Assembly (NCBI RefSeq): GCF_036711975.1
Contig: NC_091966.1
Location: 11,105,501-11,169,500, forward strand
From: Onthophagus taurus
Taxonomy: Eukaryota > Arthropoda > Insecta > Coleoptera > Scarabaeidae
DNA length: 64,000 nt
Reading direction: 5' to 3'
Below the pieces are notes generated by a model. It made no database searches. It had not been told where the DNA came from and was given only the letters and a program-made list of their open reading frames with translations. The stretch's first letter is position 1, and every line of letters starts with the position of its first letter. This document shows positions 34,590-47,201 of this stretch, one piece after another. The position numbers and the translations under genes are program-made.

Positions 34590-35750
34590 CAAGACAAATT
34601 CAAACACAGAATCTCAAAAAACAACACTAAGCATCAGAGCCCTAAACGAATATACGTTAATAATCTTAGAAACCAGGAAATGAGGGAAAGCTTTGAATAA
34701 AAACTGGTGCCTACTGATACCCGTCAATTGAAGAACAAAAGAATAGCATTAGAAGAACAATAATAGAAGCAGCAAATGCAAAATCTAGGACAACAACCTG
34801 CAAAAAGAAAAATAAGTATCTGGTTTGACGTCTCCTGCAACCAAGCGATAGAATACAGGAATAAAATACATAGAAAATCATGACAGGAAAGAGCTGAGAA
34901 AGAAGCAGAGATTTTGAGAATGCACGAAGTAAAGCAAATAAGGCATACAGATAGAAAGAGAGAGAATTTGACAATCAATTATTACAAACAATGGAAAAGA
35001 ATTTCAAAGAATACGATATAACAGAAACATATGACTATCTGCAAAACAAAGAAAGCCAAATACAACATGCAGAGCATAAAGAATACCTACATTTCATTTT
35101 TAATATATTCCTAGGTATTCCCTAAGAAGGAGAAAGGACAGAAGAAACAGATCAAGGCCAAATGAATAGTTCCAGAAATGGAGACACAAAAAACATCCAT
35201 CGACAAAATTGAAAATGTTATCATTTCACTGTAAAACATCAACGCTCCAGTAGTAGACGAAACACCCCCAGAAGTGTAAAGGTAGTGAACAACTGCTGAA
35301 ATGTATCTACACATCAATGCTAAATATATAGAAGATAGAAGATATATAGAGAGAAAAAAGAATACACAATAATAATAATTATATTATTATTATATATATA
35401 TTTATATTTATTATTATTATTATAATAATAATAAATAATATAATTTTAGGCATAGGAATCTGACAGATGGGCATAACATATGCGGAGATGACTCCATCAA
35501 CAGGGATAAACTATACTTTATACTGCACGAATTAGGAATCCCACTAAAACTAACAAGGCTAATAAAATCGACTATGAAATATACGAAGGCGGTCGTAGGG
35601 GTTGAAAACACTATTACTAAGGACATATCTTAAGGGCATATGGAAGATATCTGGACATATCCAGACAAAAGAACATGGAGACAAAAATTGAAGGACATCA
35701 AGGCTCAATATGGGCCGTAGAACCATTGAAGAAGAAGACATGTACAAAGA
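34590..35750 (+). mobile_element. RTE/BovB-like LINE reverse transcriptase relic
   Basis: In order on the plus strand: a basic linker (KRKISIWFDVSCNQAIEYRN near 34810), then NVIISL...NINAPVVDETPPEV near 35210-35270 (compare the RT start AIxxLKNNKAPGxDxIPxE). Then SINRDKLYFILHELGIPLKL and TRLIKSTMKYTKAVV follow near 35490-35600 (the FD-SIxRDKL palm block). An AT microsatellite interrupts it (35330-35450). The copy is fragmentary and dead. Confidence 0.6.
35330..35450. repeat. AT-rich microsatellite (AAT/ATT)n
   Basis: Alternating AATAAT and ATTATT runs with a TATATATATA core, so the tract is self-complementary and could fold back. It lies inside the LINE relic. Confidence 0.7.
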
Positions 35751-35988
35751 ATAATAAAACGTAATATCGCTAAATTATTATGATATTTTGAGTAAAGTAT
35801 TTAACACTGTTGTGTATTATGTTTTGACGCCCAATGCACTTTAATTTACCGTGTTCTAATTAATCATATTTATAAATAAATAGTGTCAAAGTGATAACAT
35901 TTGAACGCATTGATAAAATAATGCTGTGTACAAGTTACAGATGGTGTAATAATACATTAAGTTCAACGCTTGAAGTGTAATTAACAAG

Positions 35989-37000
35989 ATGTCTATAGAA
36001 AATAAAGTTGCTCTTGTAACCGGTGGTGCTTCTGGAATTGGACTAGAAATTACCAAAGCATTATTGAAAAATAATGCAAAAGTAACTTGGAAAGTCTATT
36101 TTAAATATTGAATTAATATTCCGTTGTTTAGGGTGTGGTTATTGCTGACGTCAATGATAAGCGAGGAGAGGAAATTACTAAACGATTAAATGAAGAGTTT
36201 GGAGCAGGAAAAATCGTTTTTGTTAAAACTAACGTCGCTGATAAAGACGAATTTGAGAACGCAATGAAGAAAACCGTTGAAACTTTTAAACACTTTGATA
36301 TTTTAGTGAATAACGCTGGTATAATAAATGATAACTTATATGAAAAAGAAGTTTCAATTAATCTGGTTAATATTTAAAATTAGGAATAAAAATATAATTA
36401 TTAATATTTTTTTTTAGATTGGTGTTATACACGGTTGCCGATTAGCAATGGACACATATTTAAAAAATTTTAAATCGTCTCCTGAAGGATTAATTATTAA
36501 CATTGCATCCATTCTAGGTTTAGAAGGTTCTTCAACACTACCTTTTTATAGCGCAACAAAACATGCAGTGATTGGTTTAAGCAAATCCCTTTCAACGCAA
36601 CTACATTATGAAACAACCAAGGTTAAAATAATTACAATATGTCCCGGATTTACGAATACACCACTTTTAACATTATCAGATGAACATTTATTAAATTATC
36701 AATGTTATAGTGCTTTATGCACATTTATTAAAGATCCCTCGCTAGTACTACAAAGGTAATGTTTGATATATTTTCATTAAAAACAAATTATTTTCTACAA
36801 ACTTGAAGATAAAGTTGTCCATCACCTTAATGACAACTAATCAATTCTTATTTTGTTTTAGTGTGGCAAATATAAGTAAAGCCATCATCCCTATTATTAA
36901 TGAAGGTGAAAATGGATCTTTTTGGGTTATCGATGGTGATAATGTCTCGTCGGTATATATTCCAGAAATAAAAGAATTAAAGAAACTTAAAATAAATTAA
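35989..37000 (+). CDS. SDR8: 15-PGDH-like short-chain dehydrogenase
   Basis: Four exons: 35989-36081, 36132-36365, 36418-36755 and 36862-37000, encoding 267 aa. It starts MSIENKVALVTGGASGIG. Asp37 (VIADVND), NNAG 91-94, Ser140 (NIASILG), Tyr153/Lys157 (YSATK) and CPGFT are present. It ends KELKKLKIN. Splice sites are clean and introns are 50-106 bases. It is nearest to SDR6 and SDR7. SDR9 follows in the same direction 150 bases after the stop, an unusually tight spacing. Confidence 0.93.
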
Positions 37001-37149
37001 GAATAAATGTCTCGAATATTTTAATATTAATAATTGATGTCAATTATTGTCACAATAAATGTCATTATAATTGAGATGAATATAAATCCATTTTAAAGAA
37101 TAATTTTTGTTTAAAAATAAGGGGAAAAAAATTATAGAAATTTATATAA

Positions 37150-38322
37150 ATGGCTCTTCCATTGAGTACCTTATTATTAAAACAATATTCTCTCCTAAAA
37201 CCTTTAATAATAACAACTAAACGTAAAAATTCTCAGGGTTGTAATCGTGTAATGACTCCACCAGATGATACTTTAGCCGATAAAGTTGCTCATATAACAG
37301 GAGCAGCTTCCGGTATTGGACTCGTTATTGCTCGAGAATTTCTAAAGCACGGAATAAAAGTTAATAATTATCAAAAATAATCTTATTTCAAGATCTGTAA
37401 ATTGGAATTTTTAAACCTTTTAAATTTTTCCAGGGAGTAGCAATTTCTGATATAGACGGAGCCCAAGGTGGTGCTACATTATTACAATTACAAAAGGAAT
37501 TTGGAGCAAATAGAGTGATTTTTACTCAAACTGATGTATCTTGCATGAGTGAATTTGATGGTAAATAAATTTTCTTCTCAATTATTATTAACAGTAATAA
37601 ATATAATTTGTAGACGCTTTACAAGTCACAGTAGATAAATTTGAAGGTTTTGATATTCTCGTAAATAACGCTGGAATGTTAGATGATAAACAATGGGAAA
37701 GAACAATTCAAGTCAACTTGGTAACATTTTTATTAAGTAATTGAAATACTTCTAAATTTTTTAAAATTTAGGTCGGTGTTATTAACGGTTGTATTTTGGC
37801 AATGGAAAAATATATTCCAAAATATAAATGTGGCGATGAAGGAATCGTAATGAATATTGCATCTATAGCTGGATTACAAAAAATTCCAACCATACCAGTA
37901 TACGTATCAACGAAACATGCTTTGATTGGTTTAGGAAAATGTCTTTCAGCTGATTTTCACTATGCAGAAACCAAATCTAAAATAATCACAATTTGTCCTG
38001 GTTATTATGCCACCCCATTAACATCAGATTATTTCCGTGGTAGAACATTGTATAAACGATCCGAACAAGTTATTTATGATACTATGTCAAAACCTGATTT
38101 TCCAATGCAAAAGTAAAGCAATTATATAAATAATATGAACCAAAAATTGATTAATGAATTTTTAGGGTTGATATTTTTGGTAAATCGATCGTTACTATTA
38201 TAGAAAGAAGTAAAAATGGTTCTTTTTGGGTTATTGATAAAGATAATGTATCTGAAGTGTATTTACCAGTAATTAAAGATTTGAAGAAATTACAAAAAAT
38301 TGATGTATGTGAGATGAATTAA
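37150..38322 (+). CDS. SDR9: 15-PGDH-like dehydrogenase with N-terminal extension
   Basis: Five exons: 37150-37359, 37434-37560, 37614-37720, 37772-38112 and 38166-38322, encoding 313 aa. The first exon is 210 bases instead of 93. It adds about 39 residues rich in Leu, Lys, Arg and Thr without acidic residues until DD (MALPLSTLLLKQYSLLKP, ITTKRKNSQG), which resembles a mitochondrial presequence. A second in-frame Met (residue 36, MTPPDD) would give a normal-length enzyme. The core has TGAASGIG, Asp76 (ISDID), NNAG, Ser179, Tyr192/Lys196 (YVSTK) and CPGYY. It keeps the same phase-1 internal intron as SDR1. It is the most divergent member together with SDR1. Confidence 0.9.
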
Positions 38323-38339
38323 AATGAAGAGAAAATTAA

Positions 38340-38885
38340 GTCTTTTATTAGTGAACAAAAACATGTTCAATATCTTTCTGTCGTATTAACATGAATGACA
38401 GAGAAGATTGCGTTTACCTGACAACGATGACATCGCTAAAACAACAGAAACTAATTCACCCTTTTTAAACTTTTTGTTTGGGGTTTGTTTCTGGTTGTAT
38501 TTAGTATGCCTGTGCAGTACATCTTACTAATTACTTAAGAGTGTCCTATATCTAAATAATTGTTGTTCTAAATAGTCTAGACGTCGAAAACCATGTTTGT
38601 TGGACTACTTCCAATCGGATCATCTAATTATTTCTATTATTTCAAAATCACACCACCATTATTTATATTTATGTACTTGATGTTCTGCTGAAAGAGTAAA
38701 CGTGCCATCCACCTTGATTCATCATTTGACAGCAACTTTCCAGAATGGTAAAGTTGTACCATCTTGTTATTGAGAAAATGTATAATCCGTTTTATTTTAA
38801 AGAAACTATTTGTGGAGACCTCAATCAGCGCATTTCTTGCAAAATGACAGTTTGGCATAAGGATTAAAAAACGACCAGTAAATTA
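38340..38885 (-). mobile_element. piggyBac-like transposase relic
   Basis: The minus-strand frame 38858-38637 reads KIKRIIHFLNNKMVQLYHSG, then LLSNDESRWMARLLFQQNIK. This corresponds to the piggyBac region KVRPxxxHxNxxFxxxYxPGxxLSxDExMxxxKGRLxFRQYIxxK around the first catalytic Asp (here in NDES). A second stretch near 38500-38380 reads CTGILNTTRNKP, then LKKGELVSVVLA, matching the later TGTLRxNRKxxP...LKKGE block. The part between is deleted. Confidence 0.65.
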
Positions 38886-38939
38886 TATAGCAAAGCAGTG
38901 AAACTGTTTATTCTTCTTTCTTATGGCACGTTTATGGCA

Positions 38940-40070
38940 CTACAGTAATTAATGAGCCCTGACCTCCCTTATCTTCTGCCTCCATTCCCCTCTGTCTGTT
39001 ACTTCTTTTTGCCACATTTTCACCACCAGCAGCTCAAGTGCCTTCCCAGTGTTTTCGTAGCAGACCACCGGTCTTTTTTGCATGCACTTTAGCATCCTGC
39101 TTAAATGTCCTGCCCATAGCAGCGTTTGAAGTCTGATGAAGTGTGCCAGGAAGTTCTTTTCCGAGGAGTTGATATAATACGTTGTTATCTCCAACCTTCT
39201 ACGTATTGTGTTGCACACGTTTTTATTACTATGTTTTCCCTGCCAATGTTCATCTGTGTTATTACATATTCTAATGCCAACTTGCACAAAGAGAGCGGCA
39301 ATCCATCTTCCTATTTCAGTCCTCTTGATATGTTGAAAATCTCGGACTGTTAGTTTTCTATCCATACAATCGGCGTTGTATCACCCATACTCATTTTTAT
39401 CAATCGTATCATGGTACTGTTAATTCGTCCAATATTTGATATTGTTTATTTCGATCTATAAAGTCATAAGCCTGTTTAACGGCAATGAATACGTTGTATA
39501 CGTCGGTTTCGTATTCTCACGCTTTAGATATATTTTTTCGACTGTTGATATTTTACTTATAGTGGACTAATATAGTCTGATATTTACCAATAATTTCTTT
39601 AGCTGATTAAGATGTTTGTTGATACTATATGTCAATATTTGATGAGCAGTGCAGAGAAGATATTCCGCGATAACTTGTAAGCCTATGTTTGCTTCCTATT
39701 TTTGTACATCGGGTAGTTGATGTTCTTTTCCAATCGGTAGAGCTTGTTTCATTCTGCAATATCTTTGTTGTGAGTATGTGTAAATGTTCTTTTAAGTGAT
39801 TGTAGTTTATATATTTCTGGAGGAATTTCATCAATGCTGCGCTTTATCATTTTTTTGAACATTTATTGCTTCTCTACCTTCTTATAATGTCGGGGGTACA
39901 GTATTTTCTTTCTCCTGGTTGACTGCCTTTATCGTGTAGTGTTTTGTTTCCCAGTTCTCTCCCCAATAATGTTTGAAAGTAATAGATTTCATTTCTTGGG
40001 GATTGCTGACATCCTCCTCTTGCTCTTCTGTAGGGCAGTGGACATTTATTAGTGTTATATTAAACAAACT
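38940..40070 (-). mobile_element. LINE relic with endonuclease, RT and C-terminal blocks
   Basis: In minus-strand order: FNITLINVHCPTEE (40067-40025, endonuclease), SSTDWKRTSTT then LTSYRGISSLHC (about 39740-39650, start of the reverse transcriptase), and FIRLQTLLWAGHLSRMLKC with EVTDRGEWRQKIREV (39185-38955, C-terminal region). The order and wording fit an RTE-like or related LINE with large internal deletions. It ends about 60 bases from the piggyBac relic. Confidence 0.6.
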
Positions 40071-40320
40071 AGAAGAAACTTTCTTCTTTTTTTCAATGAG
40101 TCATCTCCTAGGGTTCCAGTCCTAGGCATTACTTTAGGTTCTATAACTATATTTTTTTACGGTAATAGATTGTCAAGATCTAGTTGTCCTAGCTGCAAAA
40201 ATTCTTCAAAATGTCTCAAATAATTGCAATTGTCGAATCCCGTTATTTGTTTATCAAAGATATGTCTCTCTAATTTTTTTAGAGCGATTTGCGCGAATTA
40301 TAAATTAAAAAGAAACAGAA

Positions 40321-40499
40321 ATAAGCCATGCCGGGAGAGTGGAGTTTCGTTCAATCAGAAAATATAGTGTGTTCCAGACAGGACGTCGCGCCTTTATTTT
40401 ATCTACATAATGAAATAAAGGCGCTCGTCCTGCCTGGAACACACCAACACATAGCATCATTCCGATTAGATGGAAGCCAGCTCTCCCCGCACGTCTTAT
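40321..40499. repeat. 180-bp imperfect palindrome (foldback/MITE or hairpin RNA candidate)
   Basis: The left arm runs from ATAAGCCATGCCGGGAGAG through GTGTGTTCCAGACAGGACG to GCGCCTTTATTT. The right arm (GAAATAAAGGCGC, CGTCCTGCCTGGAACACAC, CTCTCCCCGCACGTCTTAT) is its reverse complement with few mismatches in the inner 35 bases and more outside. The loop is only about 10 bases (ATCTACATAA, 40401-40410). It is GC-rich compared with its surroundings. Confidence 0.85.
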
Positions 40500-41859
40500 G
40501 ATTTCTTGAAATGTTCAGTGATTACTACAAACTTTACCGCAATTTTGTTGTTTCAAGATATTGATCTCTAAAATAAGGGGTCTTGACTTTTGGCACGAAT
40601 CACTAGCAATCAGCCAACCGGACTTCATGGCAAGAAAGTCTTTGTTTGTTACGGTTTCACAGCAAGTAATTTTTCATGATCGTATTATAAGCAAACATTT
40701 TATAAATTCTTGACAACCAAGATAACTTGATCTTATTACAACGAATTACTGAGGGGTTATTAAGAAAAATGTAGTGTTTAGAACGTGACTAATAACGCTA
40801 TTTAAGCAATTACATTTGAAAGAACAGTCAAAACCAACATTTATTTCCTTTGGGGTTTCTTCTTTAACTGAGGTTAATTTAGCTGTCTTTGAAATCTTTT
40901 CTTTTTCTGTGTCTGGTTCTTGTATATGACTATATCAAGATTCTGTTTTTTCACTAGTTGCAAAATGTGCTGACAATGACCTGTCAAATGCTAGTTTTCC
41001 ATTGGTCGTTTGCCACATAAAGAGTTTACTCACCAGAAAATCTCATTACTCTTGAAGAACAATATGAGCCAAAAATATTTAACGGCAGGTTGTCTATAAA
41101 AACAATACACCAACTGTTTTTAGATCTACACCCAAATGCTAACGACATAAATCTTGATATCACCCTCGTTTAACTCAAGGCTGACACGTACCAGACTTGT
41201 GACTTGTTCGCCAAAGAAGACGGTTACTGAAGTAAAGATAAAGCAACACTCGAGACACTACAACGAGATAAACTTTACCAAACTAAAACAAAAACAACTT
41301 TAATTATTAAACTTTAATTACATAAAGGACAACTCGCTAAGTCATTATACTCAGAAGCCCCTTTATTTGAAAGCTTCTTTCATCATTATTGAGAACAGTA
41401 AAAGAAAAGATAAATTCTTAATTACGAAGCACAATGTATGTGTGATACAAAATAGATAAATAAAGGGAATATTGAACCGTTTCCAAGTCACGTAATTTAT
41501 GCTTTTCTTGATATAACCTAATTTAGTTGACCTAGTCTTCTTTTTGCTAATGATACAAACTATTTTATGATTTTAAATTCTTATACCAACAATTTCTTAC
41601 AACTGTTACCTATAGTTTATTTATTTTTTTAAGTTTTAACTATTCCAATCGCTTTTTAATAGTACAAAATTGATGAAATCTTAAATTCTCTTGAACTAAA
41701 CAATCAGATAAAGAAAGTAATTTAACTTTTCCCAAACCATCATTGACCTAATTTACTACTGCAATATAACGTTTTATAAATTTCATGTTAAACCGCAATT
41801 AACGTTATCACGTAATAAACGGAACTATCCAACACCCTCAATCTGTCAAAGTTAATAGA
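40500..41859. other. Intergenic, nothing recognised
   Basis: AT-rich, with no frames or repeats that I can support. Confidence 0.4.
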
Positions 41860-42056
41860 GTCTAGAAACGCCTCCGGATCGCTATCCTATCAGATGCGCC
41901 GCGACGCTTGAAAACGACGACGCCGCGAAAACGCGTGTTGTTGATCGCATTCAGTTTACCGTGTGACTCGCAACGAAACCGAAACGTTTTTGAAACCACG
42001 TATAAGCAATCCTGTTGAATCATTTTGGATAGTTTATTTTATTATATTAAAAAAAC
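41860..42056 (+). promoter_or_regulatory. CpG-rich promoter and probable 5' UTR exon of TPPP
   Basis: A sharply GC/CpG-rich patch (GATGCGCCGCGACGCTTG, ACGACGCCGCGAAAACGCG) is followed by TCAGTT at 41951, an initiator-like site. About 100 bases later comes a strong donor (AAAAAAC|GTAAGTTTT, exon end 42056). No ATG frame is needed. The next suitable acceptor on the plus strand is TTTTTCAG at 47194-47201, six bases before the TPPP start. The link is inferred from position and splice-site quality. Confidence 0.45.
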
Positions 42057-45000
42057 GTAAGTTTTTCTACTAATTTTTATCTAAGGGGTTTTAAGAATTT
42101 TTTTAAATTATTTTCTAATTTTGGAAACAAAAAAGTATATTTAGCTTTTTAAATGTTAACGACTAATGGGAAAATACAGAGAGGGAGTAAAATCTCGTGA
42201 AACATCTAAAAATCGATAAAATAGGGGTTTGCGCATGCATTCATCCTCAGTATAACACAAAGGGCTTTAATAAAAAGTACAGTTTTCGATGTGTTTAATC
42301 TTTCATATATTATTCATTGGCCTTTGTGTTTAAAATTTTGTGATTGTTTCAAATTTGTTTTTGGTGATGATATAATACTACGTTTATATATATTTTTTTC
42401 TATAAATAGAAATGACCACTTACGGCGACAATTATTACCTTGTTGTTAATTATTCCGTCATAAGTTAAAGGGATATGCCACATTCTTGTCTTATTTCATG
42501 TTATCTATAGCGATATTATCTTTTATCAGTGTATAAAATGTTATGGAGACGATATAATATTTGCTCTACTCTCAATCTCTCAATACGAAAATTAAACATT
42601 GTAAAGTAATTAAATTTTTTTTGAGTACTTAAAAATTTTTCTTTCTTTTATCTTGACACAAATTTTGCGTTCTTCAAAATTACATAACATCATTAATTTT
42701 AAAGAACTTACATAATGTTGTACTGTAAATAGTGACATCATTGTTTAAAATAGTAAAATCGATAATTAAACAAACGTTTTTAATTTTTTATTTTTGTTTA
42801 TCTAATCATTACTGTTTTTTAATATAAATTAAGTATGTTTTTGATTTTGTTATTTTATATGTTTGTTTCGATTATATACTTTTTATTATACACACATATT
42901 TAAAACAAACTCAATTTTGATTAACATTTAGACGAATCATAATAACACATTTTAATAACAATAGAATACAGGTAAACAGTGAAAGTTGAAAAGCGGAATG
43001 GAATTACAGATGTGTAGATTTCCGACACTTTCATCTATGTTCTTGAATAGTATCGCGTATTAATCGTCACATGTAGTACCACATACCATATAAATACCAT
43101 CATACCATCGTTATACTAACCAGCATATGCAATCTTGGCATTTATACTTTTTCAGATTTACTAAAAGCTCCCATTTTGGTCCAATGATAAAATTCCTGCA
43201 CTTTAACCACTTTTTCTTTTTTTGTTCAAAACCCTTTTGTGTTATAACTTATAACATTATAAATTTCGGTAGAAATGATTTGAAAAATGAGTGGAGTGAT
43301 TGATCGAGAAGCCACATCAATAAGTCAACTGTTAAATAGTTAATTGCAAAATTTGAAGAAACTGATTCATTGTCGAATCCAAAACTTCTAGTGTGGGTCG
43401 TATGATTAGTGAAACTACTGTTAAAAACCCGACAATTTACAGCACCGTTTTAGTAATTGGATATTTCGAGAAGCAAAATAGCAAGAAGCACAAAGCAATC
43501 TATACAAAATTCAATTTATACGATAATTAAAACCACGTGGGTGTCTCCAACGTTGACTATTCATAAGTCAATATTTGGAACAAAATAAAGTCGACGTTGA
43601 CTTTTAATCTTTTCAAATGGCGTGGTTCGCAAACAAATATAAGAAAGCCGAATACACTTCACTATATTAATTGTCCACTCAGTACATAAATAGTGTGAAC
43701 GCCGTCATAAATCCAAATCCACACTTGAGTATTGCTATCCCAATGTAACACAGGAGTTCTATAGCAATAATTTGATCGGGCGAATCTTCTGCATGCGTGG
43801 TTCCAGCAAAAACAATCACATCGTATATTCTATGTTTATTGATTAGCTAGATCTTGTGATTTGTGATATTATGACAAAATATGATTAATTCTGCTATGGT
43901 TTCCTAAATCTACGGTCTACGTCAACACTCCAGAAATAGTTACCGATCTGAAGTTAAAATTCAGCATGTTATTGATAACCTTGATCAGCTCAACTGTGAA
44001 TCACTTATAAGTTTGGAAATCACTTATCAGCTATGATTTTTCATATTTAAGGGGATTTTTTTCTTAATAGCATAATGATGCCAGCAATTAAAGCTAGTGT
44101 TATAAATTATAAATGACCATTAATTTTTATGTCAACTTTTAAAACTTTATTCTTATTACAAGCATCCATTGATTGCTTTTTGTTCTCATGGATTGTGGTC
44201 TGCACTTACACACCATACACTATACAAGATCATATGCATTTCACCCAAGCTGGCATTCTTCTGTAAAATCTGATTGTATGGCCATGTTGCTTCTATCTTC
44301 ACTTTCTTGTGCTTGATGTTTGATATACAATAGCATGTTAATATGCTACATATTGTAATTAGAGACAGTTTTCTTGAGTTTTTGAGTTATTTAATTTGAT
44401 TGTTATTCATCATGCACATCTTATAGTGGAATTTACCTTTTTTGTACTTCATTTGTATTTCATCGTCGGCTTACCACGGTGGTGGCTAGGCGATTTCTTT
44501 TTCTTATTCTGATTTTTAGGCTTTTTTTATTCAGCTAGAGACCAAGTGTCTCTCGCAATAAGTTAGTTTTCCTCATTGGAGTAACTGGGCTATAAGAGTT
44601 CTTTTCTGATTTCATTTTTCTTGTACTTATTTGCAAGAATTCCTTGTTCTGTACCTAAAAATGAGTTTACTCGCCTTTTTATTCGATTGATTTCATTCAA
44701 AGCCTAATATAGCTACACTTGCAGATTATTGATAATAATTCCATTATCTGTTATCAGTTCCACAGTAGAATTGTAGACGTTATAATAATACCGCTATTCT
44801 GATTAATATCCTAATTCGATTAAGTTACGATTCGTATTGTTGTCGTTAACCTTATCGGACGTGTGCAATAGCGTAGGAACAATTTTATCAATAATCTCGA
44901 ACAGCGATGAGCGTACACTTTGAAACATATGTCTTGTAAAATTGTTTTTTACATTGTAACGACTTCAAAGTTAATAAATTTGTTACAGATGTCAACTACA

Positions 45001-47201
45001 GTTTTATGTAATACAGCACTTATGAGTCCATACTCTTAAGCATTCCGAAGATTCAGCTTTACCAGCACAGTTTTCCAATAAGCAGGAAGATGTGTCATAA
45101 GTCTTCATTTATAAAATGTGTAATATGTGGCCACTCAAATGGGGCGCAAACTTTTTGGGATTCAGTATAGTTCGCTGTAATTTTATGTGATTGTTACTAA
45201 AAAGTGTTCTTTCCTATTTGTTCAAAAGCAAACTTAATAATGAACCACACTTCTCATAAGTTAATTAAACATCAGCATCCCACTTCTCTAACCTTTTATC
45301 AAATCAGTTGTCAAATTGTATTTAATAATTCTCAATGTATATTTTATACTTTAGTATTAGATTAATAGTAATATAGAATAAAACTTTGAAAGCCCTGAAG
45401 AGTCCTGTCACTACAATTACCATACATCGCTAAACAGTATACTTTTCTGATATGGCAAAGTATTTTTCTTATAAAAAAGAACCAAATGAGACAAGTGTTT
45501 GAAGACATTTGCAATGTTCGCTCTGTTGAATACTTAGGTAATGGTGACATAGAATAGATTGAGTGTGTTAGTCGTATTCAGAACAGGATGGAATTGAGGA
45601 AGCTCAAATAAAACATAAAAACCGCTACCAAATAACATTACGTTGCATAAATGATTTTACTCTTACTTTTATCTCTTCTGTAGAAAAGATGAGCAAGAGG
45701 CATTTTTCTTTGCCTGCAAACTTTATGATTATAATCATAGCAATCTCACCGATTTATCCTAGCCAGACTTGTTGGAAAAGTGTTTGAAAGGCAGTTCTCA
45801 TTATGTCAATGAGTTGTTCAATAATGTAGTTTCAACATACGTTCCAAGAAAGGTTTCAATAATTTTGTAAGAAGACAGTTTGAAGAGAAGTATAAAGATG
45901 AAAAGACATACCCTCCAAGAGTTTGTGAAAAATATCATCTATCTGCAATAAGAGATGATAAACACTTTTTGTTGAAACGGTTTGTTTACCGAAAAACTAC
46001 GTTTTTAGTGTACATGAGTAATATTTCCACCAAAAACATTTTATGCATTCACGCAATATCTCTTATAGAAAAGTTGCAGTGGCGAATGTAAGAAAACGAG
46101 GCCTCCTTAAAAACGAATTAAAAAATAGGCCAGGAATGCTGTTAGAAATAAAAATAAACTGGAGTAGCCTGCAGTCATTTCACTCAGATTTTTATACTCT
46201 TGGCAGAAAATGAATTTGACATTAATTTAATATCATAATTTGAAATTTGTAATTAAAAAAGATACTCCAACCTCAACATATTTTGAGGTATCAAAACATC
46301 TACTTTTGTGTAAAACTTAGATAAAACATATCTGTGTAATTTTCATATAAATATCTTAAAAAATGATGATATTATTATTAAAAGAGGACAAAATTTTCAA
46401 AAATCGAAATATTAAAAAGAAAAAAGTGTTTTATGACTTTAATTTTTTTAAAGATGTTTAATAAAAAATTTCATTTAACGTCCATACACATAACAATAAA
46501 CCATAAAACTTTATGTTGTTATTTATCACGCATAATATATCATTCTCTCAATAACAATCATTTATTCTTATCACATCCGCATTCAAACACATTTTCAATT
46601 TGATGGTTTGCTTTCTATCATTCACCAAAAATAAATTTAGAAATTTAACTCGTCGGTTCTATTTTGATCACTTCCCGTAACACGGTGAAAATCGCACGCA
46701 CACATGACGCAATACACCAAAAATAGTCTGAAATTTCATTTATGCAGTAAAAAATTGCGAAAGAAACATTTTTTTCACGAAAATACTTCCCTGATTACAA
46801 ATAATTTAAATCATTTGGATTAAATAATCAAAATGAATTTTATCATTAATTTAAAATCTTAATAAATGTATTACTTCCGGTTAGTAACCATTTAATCCCT
46901 TTAAGACCTCGTTAGTCACACCCTTCCCATTTTATGAGTCTACGAGGGAGTAATTTCCTTCACAAAGTGTAATAAAACTAGGTCAAGAGTGTCCTGTCTG
47001 CAATGCTGACGGAATTGAAAGTTTGGTAAACAATAACGAACGTAAAAAAATTAAAAATTGTCGGTTGTAAAGTTTTCTGTATAGAGGGTTGTTTGAGCAA
47101 CTAAACCAGTTTTCTGAAATTTTAAACCAGTTCAGAACGAAAACTTTATTGTAACCAAAAAGTTGACCACGTGTTAAATAATAATAACTATTATTTTTCA
47201 G
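42057..47201 (+). other. Probable TPPP 5' intron, mostly unrecognised
   Basis: 5.1 kb of AT-rich sequence. Around 45690-46000 a plus-strand frame (LLEKCLKGSSHYVNELFNNV, then VVSTYVPRKVS) vaguely resembles the linker between endonuclease and RT of a CR1/Jockey LINE. Elsewhere I see nothing. The last 200 bases (46900-47201) are less AT-rich and could hold an alternative promoter. Confidence 0.35.

Noticed and set aside
34711-34978. Hydrophobic minus-strand frames that look like membrane proteins
   Set aside because: They are antisense to the lysine/glutamine-rich LINE linker on the plus strand. A-rich coding reads as Phe/Leu/Ser on the other strand.
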